In this document: positions 31,295 to 42,630 of the stretch, piece by piece
Numbering within the stretch: position 1 is the first letter of the stretch
How the letters are laid out: every line of letters begins with the position of its first letter
Assembly: GCA_030295235.1 (NCBI GenBank)
Contig: AP026123.1
Coordinates: 1 to 64,000 of the forward strand
DNA: 64,000 nt
Direction: 5' to 3'
DNA from: Fistulifera solaris
Taxonomy: Eukaryota; Bacillariophyta; Bacillariophyceae; Naviculales; Stauroneidaceae
Translations under genes and position numbers: made by a program
The notes under the pieces: generated by a model
Seen by the model: only the letters and a program-made list of their open reading frames with translations
What the model was told of the DNA's origin: nothing
The model's database searches: none

Positions 31295-32793
31295 TTAAGC
31301 AAAATCATCTCCGTCCGTCTCGGCTAACTGACCTAACTGAACAAGTCCACATAATGTGTCAAGGTGATTTGACAGCAGCAGTGCGGAGCGCTGAAAGTCC
31401 TTTAATGCTTGTTCCACCAAAGCTGTTAATACGAGCCGCTTGCGCTCTGGCTCCGAGAGAGGCGCCACCACAAGATCCGTCGAGCCCCTGTAGAACTTGT
31501 TGAGTGAATAGAGGGCGTCGACAAGCAAGCCATCTGAAAAACGAGTCCCGCGGAAATCAGTCACCTCAATGTTTCTATGATGCGATAGAAATTCAACCAG
31601 ATCGGAAAATCCAGAACCGAAAGCTTCATTGTTCTTCACATTTAGTCTGAGGCACCGAAGACCCTGGTGGTGTTTGAAGCCGTTGAAGAGGGTCTTCAAG
31701 TAATCCTCACAATGATTATAGTCACCAGACAAATCAAGAACTTTTAGGTTTTTGTTCGCAAGTGCTGCACGAATCATTTCGTGTATGACACATAATGGTA
31801 AGCAAACGTTGGATTGAAAGTCAAACCCCAACTCCACAAAATGACCCAAGGATGCTATTCGTTGCCAAAACAAAATGAGAGCTTCACTTGGATCGGACCG
31901 GTCAAAAAACACTGTTAGAGAGAGCTTCGTCGCCGTAATACGTACAGATTCCCAATCATGTCTTGACATTTGTCCCGACTGATTGATAAAAAGTACGTAG
32001 GAAAGGGAATCCGCGTTCGCCGAAAAAGGAAGCAACACGAGCTCATTGTCAGGTAATAATGGTAATCCCAAATGCTGTATGGTTTCGACTTGTAATAGGA
32101 GTCGCAGATTGTCATTATTCAACGGTAGATTGTCGCTATCCAGACGCTCCAATGTGAGCGAGCCAAATGGCGATTTGCGGTTCTGAAGCACATTGAAGAA
32201 TTCCGTTCCTCCATCTGCTAAAATGCTGTCATTGAGCTTGATCGTTACGGGATGGATGCGGTATCGTTGCTAGAACAATAGACTGCACAGCACTCAGAGA
32301 GATGTACTGAAACTCCAAATGCAATGACGGGATTTCCCGGAAAATGTCCAGGAAACATTGCGATTGAGCGGCACTCAAGTCAATCGCGGAAAAATCTGTA
32401 TCGTTCGCGATCAAAAGACAAGAAAAGTTGGATGTTGCTCGCACCAGACTCAAAAAGAATGCAGCCGTTTGCGCCATGGCGTCGTGGGTACTCCCAACAA
32501 TGCACAAATGAACATCGTCTTTGCCGAATCCACAATGCAAATAATTATGAGCATCCCCCGGTCCGTCGTCAAAACCCCAGCTGACATACGTCAGCGTTTG
32601 ATTCTCCCGCCAGATAGCCGCTCTTTGTCCGAGTTTGCGAACGTCCTCCAAAATCGCTGGGATCGCGCAATAACTTATACGTTTTCGTCGCGCCTTCGTA
32701 GCAGCGCCAAAGAGCGATTTGCTCCGGCAAGCAACGGGACTTTGAAATCTTCTCAAACACGGATTTATCGAAAGATTGGTTGTTGTTTGACAT
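31295..32793 (-). CDS. LRR-like protein of unknown function (frame-shifted)
   Basis: Start ATG 32793 gives MSNNNQSFDKSVFEKISKSR; the frame shifts near 32660 into LEDVRKLGQRAAIWRENQTL and again near 32260, after which VTIKLNDSILADGGTEFF leads into the long C-terminal frame. Leucine-rich-repeat-like segments are visible: NLKVLDLSGDYNHCEDYLKTL, GLRCLRLNVKNNEAFGSG and NIEVTDFRGTRFSDGLLVDAL, spaced about 28 residues. The ending is acidic (LAETDGDDFA). About 490 residues. It resembles the large LRR-type protein families of pennate diatoms in style, but the exact family is not recognised. No signal peptide or membrane span is visible. Confidence 0.6.
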
Positions 32794-32940
32794 GGCAATA
32801 AGTTCAAGTGAATCGATAGAAAGTTTTGTTGTTGCAGCTTGCAGCACATTATCATTCGCTCTTTTTGTACTTGTGTCTTGCGTTAATACCGCGAGGCATT
32901 ATTTTTCGTCGTAGCGTTTCAGAACCTACGAATTGTGTCT

Positions 32941-33055
32941 CCTATGGAGGACCTCTCCGACATCGAAATCATTGCAGGTGGAAGTCGCAAACCTATACAG
33001 TACCAGGGAGACACGGGAACGCACCTCTGCTTGGTACATTTTTCTACGGGGAGCC
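32941..33055 (+). CDS. Possible first exon of a small unknown gene
   Basis: An open frame from ATG (MEDLSDIEIIAGGSRKPIQY) ends next to a strong splice donor, CTAC-GTGAGT, at about 33056. A convincing acceptor and second exon are not seen. It lies in the divergent region between the LRR-like gene and the next plus-strand gene. Low confidence; it may be non-coding leader. Confidence 0.22.
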
Positions 33056-33728
33056 TACGTGAGTGTACACTTTTTCCCGAACCTTCCAGTAAAACGATTC
33101 TCCCAGAAAAAAATACGGCTACGCCCGGTCAAGAGTCAAGAGGCAAGGGGAAAAACTTTTTTTTTTCCTCCTTGTCAAGAGGTCGTCCTCGCAATCCTCA
33201 ATCCTCAATCGTTCCATACAAAAACCTTACCCCGCACGTAGTATCGTAATCACGACTACCAGTCGTGAATGGTTAGCTAAAAATGTACATCTACTTTGAC
33301 AGTGACATTATCGCGCGTTCGGATTCCGGCCTGAAAGTGAGTGGTTAGTTCGGCCGTTACACACTTAGTACAATCCAGAACAGCTGCGAAACGAACCCTG
33401 TCAGAAACTGGCACTTTCCTACATCTGCTTCTTTAGTAAACAAGGGGCTATTCTTTGTCTGATAGAAAACAGTAGTCTTCGGCGGTCCATGGTTCGTTGT
33501 CTTCTTACACTTTTCGTAAGAGTAAAACGCCGCCGCCGAATGCGGGTTCTCTCTTTCGCTCTTGCGTCGCAAATCTCCCTGCAGCGAGGAAAAACGGCCG
33601 CAAAACTCTTTCACGCCCAAAAAAACGGGTCTCGGTGGCGAGCGCGCAGTCTTTTCAATCGCAAGATTGCACAAAAATACTTTCATTTTCTTATTTCATT
33701 TAACACTTGAATCATCTAAGCAACAGCC
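33056..33728. other. Intergenic, mostly promoter sequence
   Basis: Contains C/T-rich tracts and a nine-T run near 33160. Overlapping short open frames on both strands at 33350-33710 show no protein features. Confidence 0.4.
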
Positions 33729-34376
33729 ATGACAATCAAGGTAGAACAACCTTTTCTGCAATTGCTAGTGGATCGTTCACCGCAACACTCGCCGCTGCAA
33801 GACTCGTGTTGCTACAAGTACAACGAAAGCGATGATTTTTCCGTGTCAACTTCGTCGACTTTTCCTTTTTCGGATACCTCCATCTCCGACGATGATGTTG
33901 TACGCAGAGTATCCTTTGCAGATGAGCTTGTTTCGGAGGTTGTAACACGGCCGCGTACACCCGTTCAAGACATTTCGCAGCTGTATTATTCGACGGAGGA
34001 TATTGCTTCGTAAGTCGCAGTACTGCTTCTACGTGATTCGAATTTTTCTTATTCTGGACATTTTGTTCTGACGTTTCTCTTTTTTTGTGTTGTTCTTTCA
34101 TTCCAGATTTCGTCAAGACTATCGACTTGAACGAAAGCTTCTGTCTGAATTGTCGTTAGACTATTCGACAGCAGATGAAGAGCAATTGGAACGCCTGACT
34201 GCAGGCTCGTCTCTTTCTTCGAAACACTTTATTCATCGCGTCGTTGTGGTTTCTCACAATGGCGTTGAAACTTTTTCACAAAGCCTTCTCAACAAGCCCC
34301 TGCTTCTTGCCAAGCTGATGATCAAGCCTTCTTCGATAACGATTCGTTTTGGAGTGGGTCTATCACTTGGTATTAG
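33729..34376 (+). CDS. Small diatom-type protein with VRRVSFADELVSEV motif
   Basis: Function unknown, but the block RRVSFADELVSEVVTRPRT followed by LYYSTEDIASFRQDYRLER recurs in many small diatom proteins that I recognise by this motif. A 97-nt intron (34010-34106, GTAAGTC...TTCCAG) splits the Ser codon before FRQDYRLE. The first part is Ser/Asp-rich. In the written frame the reading passes 34376 and becomes hydrophobic; one frame away the text DDQAFFDNDSFWSGSITWY ends at 34376 and has the aromatic FWSGSxTWx end usual for the family, so a single-base shift near 34250-34300 is inferred. About 180 residues; probably nuclear or cytoplasmic. Confidence 0.65.
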
Positions 34377-34954
34377 TTCGCTCGAACCAACCCTTTATCC
34401 TGCATACGCATACATACACTGTACATGCTTTATACGTTTGCACATTCTTGGGGTTGGTTACATCTGGGTGGCAGGGGCTTGAGAGACAAAAGGTTATAAC
34501 TATTTTTGAAAAGACATAAATTCATACACACGAGGCTATGATTGTTTGATCTCCATGCTCTTTAATACATGGATGTTTCCCGCGCTGGGAAGGTGTAAAT
34601 CTTCTGTACTTGTATTATTTAATGAACAATTAAATTTATATTATTTGAATTCGATTAGATCTTTGTCAAGTTAGAGAGGTGGAAGCAAGGAATAAGACGG
34701 TAGCTTTCGTTTTTCGTTTCACGAACTGAGACACGTAAGCATCAAATAAGCGTACGCTGACAGACCTTCGCGCGCTCGGGGCGCAGAAAATTCTGTGCAT
34801 CCGGGTTCCGGGGTTCCAGATAGCGAATTGCGATGCGAGGCCACGACAAAAAAAAGAGAAAGATTGTTGCATTTATCATTGATGAAATGATAGTAGCATT
34901 GCATTAATATCTTCTTTGTTTTTGTTTAAACCCAACGATTCAGCTCTTTGAACT
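34377..34954. other. Intergenic, no gene supported
   Basis: AT-rich 3' and 5' flanks of the two neighbouring plus-strand genes. Short minus-strand open frames at 34666-34904 overlap each other in different frames and lack any protein features. Confidence 0.45.
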
Positions 34955-36099
34955 ATGAGTAGCAACGATCTTCTTCTAAGTGCTGCGCAAAAGAATCAAC
35001 CCGATCGAATTCGCCAATTAGTTGAGCAACAAGGCGTCCCGGTAAATCATTCGAACGCTGTTGGGCAATCTGCGCTACACATTGCTTGTTTGTGGGGACA
35101 TGGTACGTACGAATGACTCTCCTATGTATCCATTGATTTATTCGTACATGTATCTACTGTCGAGAAGCTAAATGTCGTGCATTATCTCACTTGTTATCCT
35201 CTCTACTCTGACTACGTTGCGACGATTCTATAGTCGAAGCTGTAACAGCACTTCTGGAGCTAGGAGCACCGGTAAATGCGCAAAATCGGCTGGGAAATTC
35301 GACACCGATGCATATGGCGGTCGCCGGAAGAAATCCCGAGACCATTGGGCCGGTTCTCGACTTGCTTTTGCAATACGGGGCCGATGTGAACATTACAGAT
35401 GTACAAGGACAGTTGCCCTTTGAATTGTGTCCTCCGCATGCCGAGTGGAGAGATAAAGTAGCACCTGCACCGCCGTTATGGTACAGCGCCCTTCAGAGAG
35501 TCGACTTGGAGGCTTTTCGTTCATCGTGTAAGGATGATGCGGATCAGCTCGGTGCACCAGAGAAATGGCAATTCCGAGGACATTCGGTAGCGGATTGCAT
35601 GTTTCAAGTCTTTGTTGAAAATGAATTTGATGAGTCGTCTGTTGTTTTTCCCTTTGTAGCATTTTGGTTCAATCAACAATACACGCATAACATTTCAAAC
35701 GACGAAGAGTCGTTCTTTTCACAATATATTCAGCAGCGACGCCCACGTCATCCAGAATTGGTGAAATTATTGCAACCGCATTTTCCTTCTGATTTGTGGC
35801 AGTGGCTGCATCGCAGTGCGCGCAAAAACGATTTGGCGACAGTTCAGTACTGCATTGATGTCTTACACGTCGACCCGAACTTACAGGGACGACAAGGCAT
35901 GACAGCCCTACAATTTGCGGCGAGATCGGGACAAATGCAAGTATTGCATTATTTGCTCAATCTTCCCAACATTGACGTCAACATTACCGATGATCGAGGC
36001 CAGACTCCGCTGGACGCGGCACGTAGTAATCATCGTCAAGAAGCGGTGGCTGCTATCGAGCATAAGCTAGGCCTTGCATCTAGTATCGACGAGCAATAG
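34955..36099 (+). CDS. Ankyrin-repeat protein
   Basis: ATG 34955 begins MSSNDLLLSAAQKNQPDRIR. Exon 1 ends in the Val codon at 35102; a 131-nt intron (35103-35233, GTACGT...CTATAG) follows, and exon 2 runs unbroken to 36099. Ankyrin units are visible at both ends: GQSALHIACLWGH, then GNSPMHMAVAGRN with LLLQYGADVNITD, and near the C-terminus GMTALQFAARSGQMQVLHYL with GQTPLDAARSNHRQEAV. The middle (about residues 140-260) is not repeat-like and has FPFVAFWFNQQYTHN. About 337 residues, no targeting signal. Ankyrin proteins act as binding adaptors; the partner is unknown. Confidence 0.85.
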
Positions 36100-36819
36100 A
36101 AAGGGGATAGATCACTGGGACTTCGATTGTGGCTCAAAGCCAACGTGGGATGACAATCTACAATTGCGCGAGTATTTGTAGACCTTCAGGGAGTATTCAA
36201 GATGTAGATCATCCGTAGTCTAGACCATGTGTTATCTGTCTCGATCTCCTCACTCGATCAGTCCTTTTGTGTACTTTACCCTATGGTGATAGCTAGCTGA
36301 GGTGTAACACGACATTCTTGTATCGCTGGCTAAGATGACCTTTTGTCTAGTTTGTTTTCGTCGCATAAGAAAACGTCAATACATGCTGACTATCGTACGG
36401 AGTATGAACGTAGCACCACAAAGTAGTTTGTGAGCAGATACTTTTCTTTGCTTGGCTCCTGTCAGTGCAATTCTCTCGTTCCTTAGGTCTACTTGCACCC
36501 AGGAACTGGATCGCCTTAGCTCGTTTAGTTTCTATTTGATGAGTCGCCTCACCAAAGTCTTTTGTGTCTCGTCGTCATAAGACTGAGAGCCAAGACTGGG
36601 AGCCAAGACTGAGATCTTGCGTAGTATCTTTTACAATAGCTGAATTAGTACCGAATCAGTCGTTTGGAATGACCGTAAGTTGAAAAAATAATGACCCTGC
36701 CGATCCGAGAAATAAAACAAAAAGCGAGAGGCTAAAATCTTTCTTTCATTCTATTCTTTCAGTCGTCTCTTGACTTGTATCGTCACAAACACGACAACAG
36801 CAAACAAAACGCACTCAAA
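36100..36819. other. Intergenic region with one TACGGAGTA motif
   Basis: No gene. An exact TACGGAGTA lies at 36396-36404, and a short direct repeat GAGCCAAGACTG at about 36589-36612. The last 100 bases before 36820 form the likely promoter and leader of the VOC gene. Confidence 0.45.
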
Positions 36820-37623
36820 ATGGCCACTACAGCAGAAGACGAAGAAGCAAAACGCCTAATGGGTGAATGGGGTCTCGACAAAGAGGACGTTCAAGTCGAC
36901 GATGTCCCCGACGAAGATGATGACATTCACAATTTTGACGATTATATGGAGCAGTACCGCCGAGAAGACTGTGTTCCTCATGATGACGAGCTTGATCACA
37001 TTATTCTAGGCACTAACAATTTGGAAGAAGCTCTGAAGCAGTTCTACGAAATGACTGATCTCAAACCGATCATGGTCGTTTCGCTAAAAGGCGTAGGCAC
37101 AAAGAGTGCTCGCCTTGCATTCGAGTCTTGTCAGTTCTTGGAGATTATGGGCCCGGATCCGGCGCACATGGGAATGCCTCTAGCCAAGAAACTTGCGGCT
37201 CTTCCCGACGGAGAACTGGTGCCCTTTCATTACGCCATTCGCTCGAAAGACAAGATGAAGGCCGAAATCTGGAAGGAATGTGACTTGACGTGCGACAAAG
37301 TCACAATGGTCTCTCAAGATCGAGGATCGGCATGGACGTGGACCATGGCTATCCTAGAAGGACATGATCAAGGTGGTCTTGTTCCCTACTTGGTTGACTG
37401 GGGTGAGTCGAAACATGCGGCAGCTCGATTGCCGGTCATCGGTTCGTTAGACTCTCTCAAGGTCACAAGTGGCTCCGATAGTCCTGTTCACACACTCTTG
37501 GACGGTATCGGACGTGTGACGGTAGCTACAGGTGAATCTTCCTTGGAAGTCACTTTCACCAGTGCCAAAGGAAAGCATACCTTCAAAACACTTGTTCCGG
37601 GAGGAATTGAATTTCCCAAGTAA
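36820..37623 (+). CDS. Glyoxalase-like (VOC superfamily) protein
   Basis: The core LDHIILGTNNLEEALKQFYE starts a beta-alpha-beta unit of the glyoxalase/dioxygenase VOC fold (Glyoxalase_3-like); ARLAFESCQFLEIMGPDP adds the second half with a metal-site-type Glu. The first 60 residues are very acidic (DDVPDEDDDIHNFDDYMEQY). Length from ATG 36820 is 267 residues; no in-frame ATG lies upstream. VOC proteins handle small-molecule substrates with a divalent metal; the substrate is unknown here. The frame is intact and the composition unremarkable. Confidence 0.82.
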   Translation: MATTAEDEEAKRLMGEWGLDKEDVQVDDVPDEDDDIHNFDDYMEQYRREDCVPHDDELDHIILGTNNLEEALKQFYEMTDLKPIMVVSLKGVGTKSARLAFESCQFLEIMGPDPAHMGMPLAKKLAALPDGELVPFHYAIRSKDKMKAEIWKECDLTCDKVTMVSQDRGSAWTWTMAILEGHDQGGLVPYLVDWGESKHAAARLPVIGSLDSLKVTSGSDSPVHTLLDGIGRVTVATGESSLEVTFTSAKGKHTFKTLVPGGIEFPK

Positions 37624-38026
37624 GTCAGGCAAGAAGACAGCGTAAGAACATTAAAATAGGTATATTTGTATTGTGAAAGTAAACGAAACGTCATTACACG
37701 TATAAAGATTTCCTATTGAATGTTTTGTGCGTTATGTTACAACGACTATTAGAATTTTCCTGTCTTTGGACTGGACAAAGAGGAGGATATCCACGAACCA
37801 TCGAGTTTGTGACGGTTGTTGCATGCAAACCATCATAGTATTCACGTTTCGACTCCCCATCTACAACTTACAGATTACTTAGACTTAGGATTACGCGAAA
37901 CCAGAAGTTCAAGCCATGGTACAAGCGCAACAATCTATCTATCAAGTTTTAAATCACAACATTCACTGGCGAGTCACGTTGCTGCTCATCCGATTCTTTT
38001 GCTTGAATCGTTGACAAGATTCTCTT

Positions 38027-38963
38027 TTAAAAGTTTGACACAGAGTCACGGCCCACTGGGATTTGTATGAGTGGACTTAGCATGACAGAGCTCACATCGG
38101 TCGTGGAGCAATTCTCCAAACGTGTCATAGCGAATGGCTTATTTTGAACTTTCGAGGGAGATGGAGTGCCAGTGCTAGTGCTAGTCGATTTTCTTCGATC
38201 CTGTCCATTTGTTGCGTGATGGTGGTAATTGGGTGCATATTGTGCATTTAGAATAGACCGCTCTTCGTCGTCATCTTCCTCATTGTTTTGGTTTTCACCG
38301 GTCGATCGTTTCGTGTTTTTCGGATTACATAACAGATCGATAACTAATGGGTGCTCTCCAAGCTTCTTTGCTACCATCCAGTGTTCCAGCGCTTCCGTCG
38401 TCTCCGTCATGATTGTCATCGAATCGAATACTTGATCAACGATTTTGTATAGTTGTCGGACGGTGAATGTCTCGTCTCCGAAATAGGCCGCGGTCGCGCA
38501 AATACCTGAAGTGAAGAAAACAAATGAGCGATCGAATGAGTATACTCTCAGCACCTTAAAGCTTTCTGCGGATATGGAACGTACTTCTGAGGATTAGAAC
38601 TGTTTCCTGAGATGTGACGGCATCATTCGTATCGATGATTGCGAAGCAAAACTGTAACACTTGTTCCATTGATTCACCGGGGCAGCACAAGGGCGCCAAT
38701 GATAGACTGTAATCCAAGCAAGGTACTTTCCCATCTCCTTTGAGATCCCACATGGTACAAAGCAGTGTCAGAATGTCTCTGTCTGTGACGGAAGTGATCT
38801 TCGCATGCTGTAAGGCAGCATGAAAGTGATTTCGTGAAAAGCATCGCGTCCCACGCGCCAACTGTTTACAAGCTATGTGTAAATCCATGACTTGTCGCTT
38901 GGTGAGTCGCATGTATTTGGCGACATGCGGCGTTGCCAATTGACTGGAATGGTTGTTTCCCAT
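38027..38963 (-). CDS. EF-hand protein with N-myristoylation signal
   Basis: MGNNHSSQ at the start fits an N-myristoylation site (Gly2, Ser6). A calcium-loop-like DLKGDGKVPCLD occurs in a helix-loop-helix setting typical of calcineurin-B/neuronal-calcium-sensor proteins, and a second, degenerate loop follows (IDTNDAVTS). After ILRSTFHIRRKL the frame closes near 38556; the reading resumes at ICATAAYFGDETFTVRQLYKIVD, separated by a GT-AG interval (about 38490-38545) that cannot be joined in frame, so a single-base shift near the junction is inferred as well. The tail is low-complexity (QNNEEDDDEERS; STSTSTGTPSPS). About 300 residues; a calcium-dependent membrane-associated regulator is likely. 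Confidence 0.62.
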
Positions 38964-39465
38964 TATGATAATGTTTTATACAATGGTGATATAAAGCTGC
39001 CGTGTGCTCGTTCACTGTTTACGATCTCTTACAAAACGAACTTTAATGATGTTTGCTGTTTGTTGACTATCGTGTTTTGGTTCGCGATGCTGTTCAACTA
39101 CGGAGAATACATTTCTTTCGAACGATTATGATGGAATGTAAAGAACGTGAAAAAGTGTGCGTTTGCAGCTCAACGGCTTGCAACAAAAATGTTCGAAGAA
39201 ACTGTGTCGAAGGCGTCATGATCCGGTACTCATCCTTATAGAGAGGTGTACTGTCGAGCTACCAGGTATCGTTGGGCGTGTCTTCAACGTATGTCGTCTA
39301 CATGAAAACCTATAGTGAAGCGGAGTGTAAAGGGCCCAGTGCATACGACACAGCACACGACTAACTAACGGCAACGACTCGTGACTAGTGATCGGAAAGA
39401 ATGAGCCTGTCGTCTGTCCGTGGTCCACACTCAATCAAATCTACTCGCCGTATCATTATTTATCA
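38964..39465. other. Intergenic, no gene supported
   Basis: Non-coding sequence between the EF-hand gene start and dispersed repeat copy B. Overlapping short open frames on both strands show no protein features; a TACGGAGAA near-match to the recurrent motif occurs near 39103. Confidence 0.4.
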
Positions 39466-39650
39466 CTAGCCGCCTTCGGCGTCTAGCCCCTGCAGGGCTT
39501 TTTTCGTTCTCGCCCTTCCCGCAAGCGGGGGGCTCGATCCCCGGGGATAGCGTCAAACCCGTGATTCAGACACCCGGGACCAGCGTTACGTTACGTTACG
39601 TGACACACACACACACACACACACGGACACAGCGCGCTATTATAAATAGA
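39466..39650 (+). repeat. Dispersed repeat, copy B
   Basis: Opposite-orientation copy of 14285-14464, with a longer GTTACGT run and an (AC) microsatellite of about 11 units. It lies about 100 bases upstream of the bL27 start and may form part of its promoter. The open frame within it corresponds to that of copy A and is repeat-derived. Confidence 0.75.
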
Positions 39651-39753
39651 CTATTATAAATAGATTTATCATTTATCATCTATCATCTCTTATTTGCAAA
39701 GCAGCCTTCATTCCTTTTATTCTCTTTTGTTGTTATATTCGTCAGCTGTAAAA

Positions 39754-40152
39754 ATGCTCACTTCTCTAGCCTTAGCGTGCAAAACCGTGCAACGAAATGC
39801 GCTAAATAGATCACAACAGCCACAACAACTCCTACAACAGCAACAAGTTCGATTCATGGCAACCAAGAAAGCCGGAGGTTCGACAAACAACGGCCGCGAT
39901 TCAGCTGGTCGACGTCTTGGTATTAAAGTCTGGCCCAATACGTCGTGTCAAGCAGGAGCCATTCTTGTACGACAACGCGGACAAACCTTTCGAGCGGGCG
40001 ACAATGTAGGAATGGGGCGCGATCACACGCTCTTCGCAAAAGTAGCCGGACGGGTTCATATGACAAAAATGATTAGTAATCGCAACGAAAAGCGTAATGT
40101 GGTGCATATTATTCCAGCGGAAACGTTGGGAACAGCGAACGCTGTTGTGTAA
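39754..40152 (+). CDS. MRPL27: Mitochondrial ribosomal protein bL27
   Basis: Large-subunit ribosomal protein near the peptidyl-transferase centre. The bacterial-type L27 core is clear: [25 protein letters not shown], then [29 protein letters not shown] and GRVHM. About 35 residues precede it ([20 protein letters not shown], Gln-rich), an Arg/Ser-rich presequence with few acidic residues typical of mitochondrial import; no signal peptide, so not the plastid copy. The mature protein would start near [12 protein letters not shown] 39754 gives the presequence; no ATG is in frame upstream. 132 residues, intact. Confidence 0.92.
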   Translation: MLTSLALACKTVQRNALNRSQQPQQLLQQQQVRFMATKKAGGSTNNGRDSAGRRLGIKVWPNTSCQAGAILVRQRGQTFRAGDNVGMGRDHTLFAKVAGRVHMTKMISNRNEKRNVVHIIPAETLGTANAVV

Positions 40153-40335
40153 GAAGAGAAGACTACAAGATTATAAATCTCATTTTTTTATCGTTATCAA
40201 CAAAATATGAATATCTACTGATTCTCAATTACAAACTAGCTTTCAAAGTTACGAAGGAAGTACGCGTCCATCGCCTTTGTTCGCGGGCGGGAGCGGCTGA
40301 AACGTACTGCTTGTAATAAAGTTGCGAAGTCCTCA

Positions 40336-41810
40336 TTACATGAACATGTTCGAGTTAAAAGAATTCGGGGGTTCCAAGTGATCTGGATTGGGTTCGCCCG
40401 GAAACTGTTTGCGATTACTTCCACGTCCTCGAGGATCCCCTTCTGGGGGTCGTTGTCGTCGAGGGTCGCCCACTACAGGCCCGAATGGGTCAAAGCGGGG
40501 TTGCATCGACATGGCACCGTGGCCGCCATTCTCTTGAAACATTGGATGATCAGGGCCCATGAGATTGCCAGGGTAAATATTCCGCATCGGAAATTGTGGA
40601 CTGGGGTACAGATCACCAGCAAAATCACCAGGATGATGAGGCACTGGCGGACTGAGATGAAACGTCGGACGTCCGTCCGGACCTATCGTTTCGAAGCTGG
40701 TCGCGTCTCCGGCAGTGGCGCCGTGTGTGTAGGAAGAGGCAGCGGCACGGACTGCCGAGTGGGTAAAAAAGCGACCGTACTATCAACGTAAGGCTCCTTC
40801 TCTATGTTCTCCGTCTTGTACTGTCCCAAATCAAAAACGCTCCCAAACTGCGACAACAAATCAGCTACTTGCTTGTAATGCAAGATAGGTTCACTCGGTT
40901 TCGTAGCCCTGGCAAATGAATCTAGATTGAAATGTTGGGACAGCGGAAAGGATAAGGTGGGTGCGTCTTGCGTAGCACTATCATTTTGCTGTTGGGCTCT
41001 TGCGACAATATAACATGCAACGTGGGCTCCTGACTTGATTCGGTGGGCTGATTCTCTTGTCGTACCGTCAAAAAGAAAAACTCGATCGTTTCGATAACGC
41101 AATGTAATTTGATCTTTGTTGGGGACCCAAGGCTGCGGAAGAAACGTCGTTAAAGGGCGTACCGGAGCCGCAAATCCAGTCGTAGGCGCGGTCTCTGGGA
41201 TCCCGGTGCAAACAAAGCCATGTTGCAACAGCACGGCATGCAACAAAAGCGTCATAGCTTCCAGTGGCTCTGTAACACGAACACGTTGCTCCGCAAGAGT
41301 AGCAAACGAAGCCTGTGTCATTTCTTTCCCCCAAGCCGTTGTTGTCATTCCGCGTGCACTACCAATATCATTACCCGTCTCATTCTCATTTGAATCTGCA
41401 ATTACGTCTTCCCAGTCGTCCATGTTTTCGTCGTCGTTCGTGTAATCTGCGGAACGCATAAAAGAAGAATCTTTGTTTAAATCAGATAACAAAGGAACGC
41501 GTTTCTCTTGTTCGTTGATATCGATGCTGTCGCCGTTTAAATGATTGAATTCGTCCGTCAAGGCAGTTGTTGACGCAATCGCCGATGTCTTCGCGTCCTG
41601 TTGCTGAAATTTCTGCTGTAACACACGATCTCTAGCACGCTGACGCAATTCACGATCGATTCCTTGCAAAGCCGCAGCAATCGCCGGGTTCTCTTCGTTC
41701 TTGTTGCTTTGATTGCTGAACAAAGGGCACTTTAAAATGTAATCTCTGAGCAAATAGAAGTCCCTGTCTTCTTCATTCGTGCTATCGCTGTTGTTAAAGT
41801 TGTTTGTCAT
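40336..41810 (-). CDS. PI31-like proteasome regulator (FP domain)
   Basis: PI31/PSMF1 binds the 20S proteasome through its C-terminus. The C-terminus is diagnostic: RFDPFGPV, GDPRGRGSNRKQFPGEPNPDHLEPP and the final NMFM. Further N-terminal is an FP-type domain (AMTLLLHAVLLQHGFVCTG; PWVPNKDQITLRYRNDRVFLF). A single-base shift near 40690 joins ...ETRP to the frame reading GPDGRPTFHLSPPVPHHPGD. The N-terminal 200 residues are acidic and disordered (DYTNDDENMDDWEDVIADSNENE). ATG 41810 (MTNNFNNSDS) is preferred; an open, hydrophobic in-frame extension up to 42008 looks like leader sequence but could encode an anchor. About 490 residues, longer than the roughly 270 of human PI31. Confidence 0.82.
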
Positions 41811-42630
41811 GTTGTTCTCTTTAATTAAAGGAATCCTTTTCAAGAAGAACGAGATGAATGAATGCATGAGAAAATTTGCGAATGTGCCTGTACCATCAGT
41901 ACTGGAGTCTACGTAAAAGGCGGTTTTATAAAAAATGTTGATGAGAACTGTCATGAACAAGATCTCTCGTAGGGGTCGGGGTATTCTAAATAGGTCCAGG
42001 GGAATCAAACAAGTACCTTGTACGAGCCCATGCCTGCACGAAATGATCTTATAATCTCGATGAATGCTTCTTCAATTGAATTTCAGACCAATTTCCAGGC
42101 AGTCTCGCTCGCCCGTTATTAGTACAGCTCCAACTGTAGACTGTAGGTCTAGCGTTACCACGACTGCTTTTAGTCATGAGTCAGTCAACAACGTTTCGGA
42201 AGTCGGAAATACGATGAATTCAGCCTCACTGTAAGTCCCATCTAATTCCTTACATTGCTTACTTCCGATGAGCACAATCATTATTGTTCTTTTACAATAA
42301 ATTCGTAGAGGGTGATGGCGAGAATTGGTGCCAACCAGACTGTTCTAACGATCACTATAGCGCCAAGTTAAGCTCAACTTTAACAAGACTGCAGTTCAGT
42401 CATGAGTCATGTTAATTACACACCGAGCAAAATAAAAACTGCGATAGCTACGTGTCGTCCTTGATCGCTTTAGCTTGTATCGCATTTTCCTCTTGCACTG
42501 CCAAGTACAACTGCAAAATAGAAAATGCCAACAAAATCTTTCTTTCGTTGCGCCAGTAATGGTTCGGAATACAGAAACTTACAACATTATTATTATTTGG
42601 GCTCCGTCACGTAAACTCGAAATGAAGTTT
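41811..42630. other. Intergenic, no gene supported
   Basis: Contains the PI31 leader and an AT-rich region; short direct-repeat words such as TAGTCATGAGTCA/CAGTCATGAGTCATG near 42170 and 42397 resemble AP-1/bZIP half-sites. No coding signal. Confidence 0.4.

Noticed and set aside
41811-42008. Hydrophobic in-frame extension upstream of PI31 as a targeting signal
   Set aside because: AT-rich leader-like sequence with several Met; family comparison and the polar MTNNFN start favour 41810. Not fully excluded.
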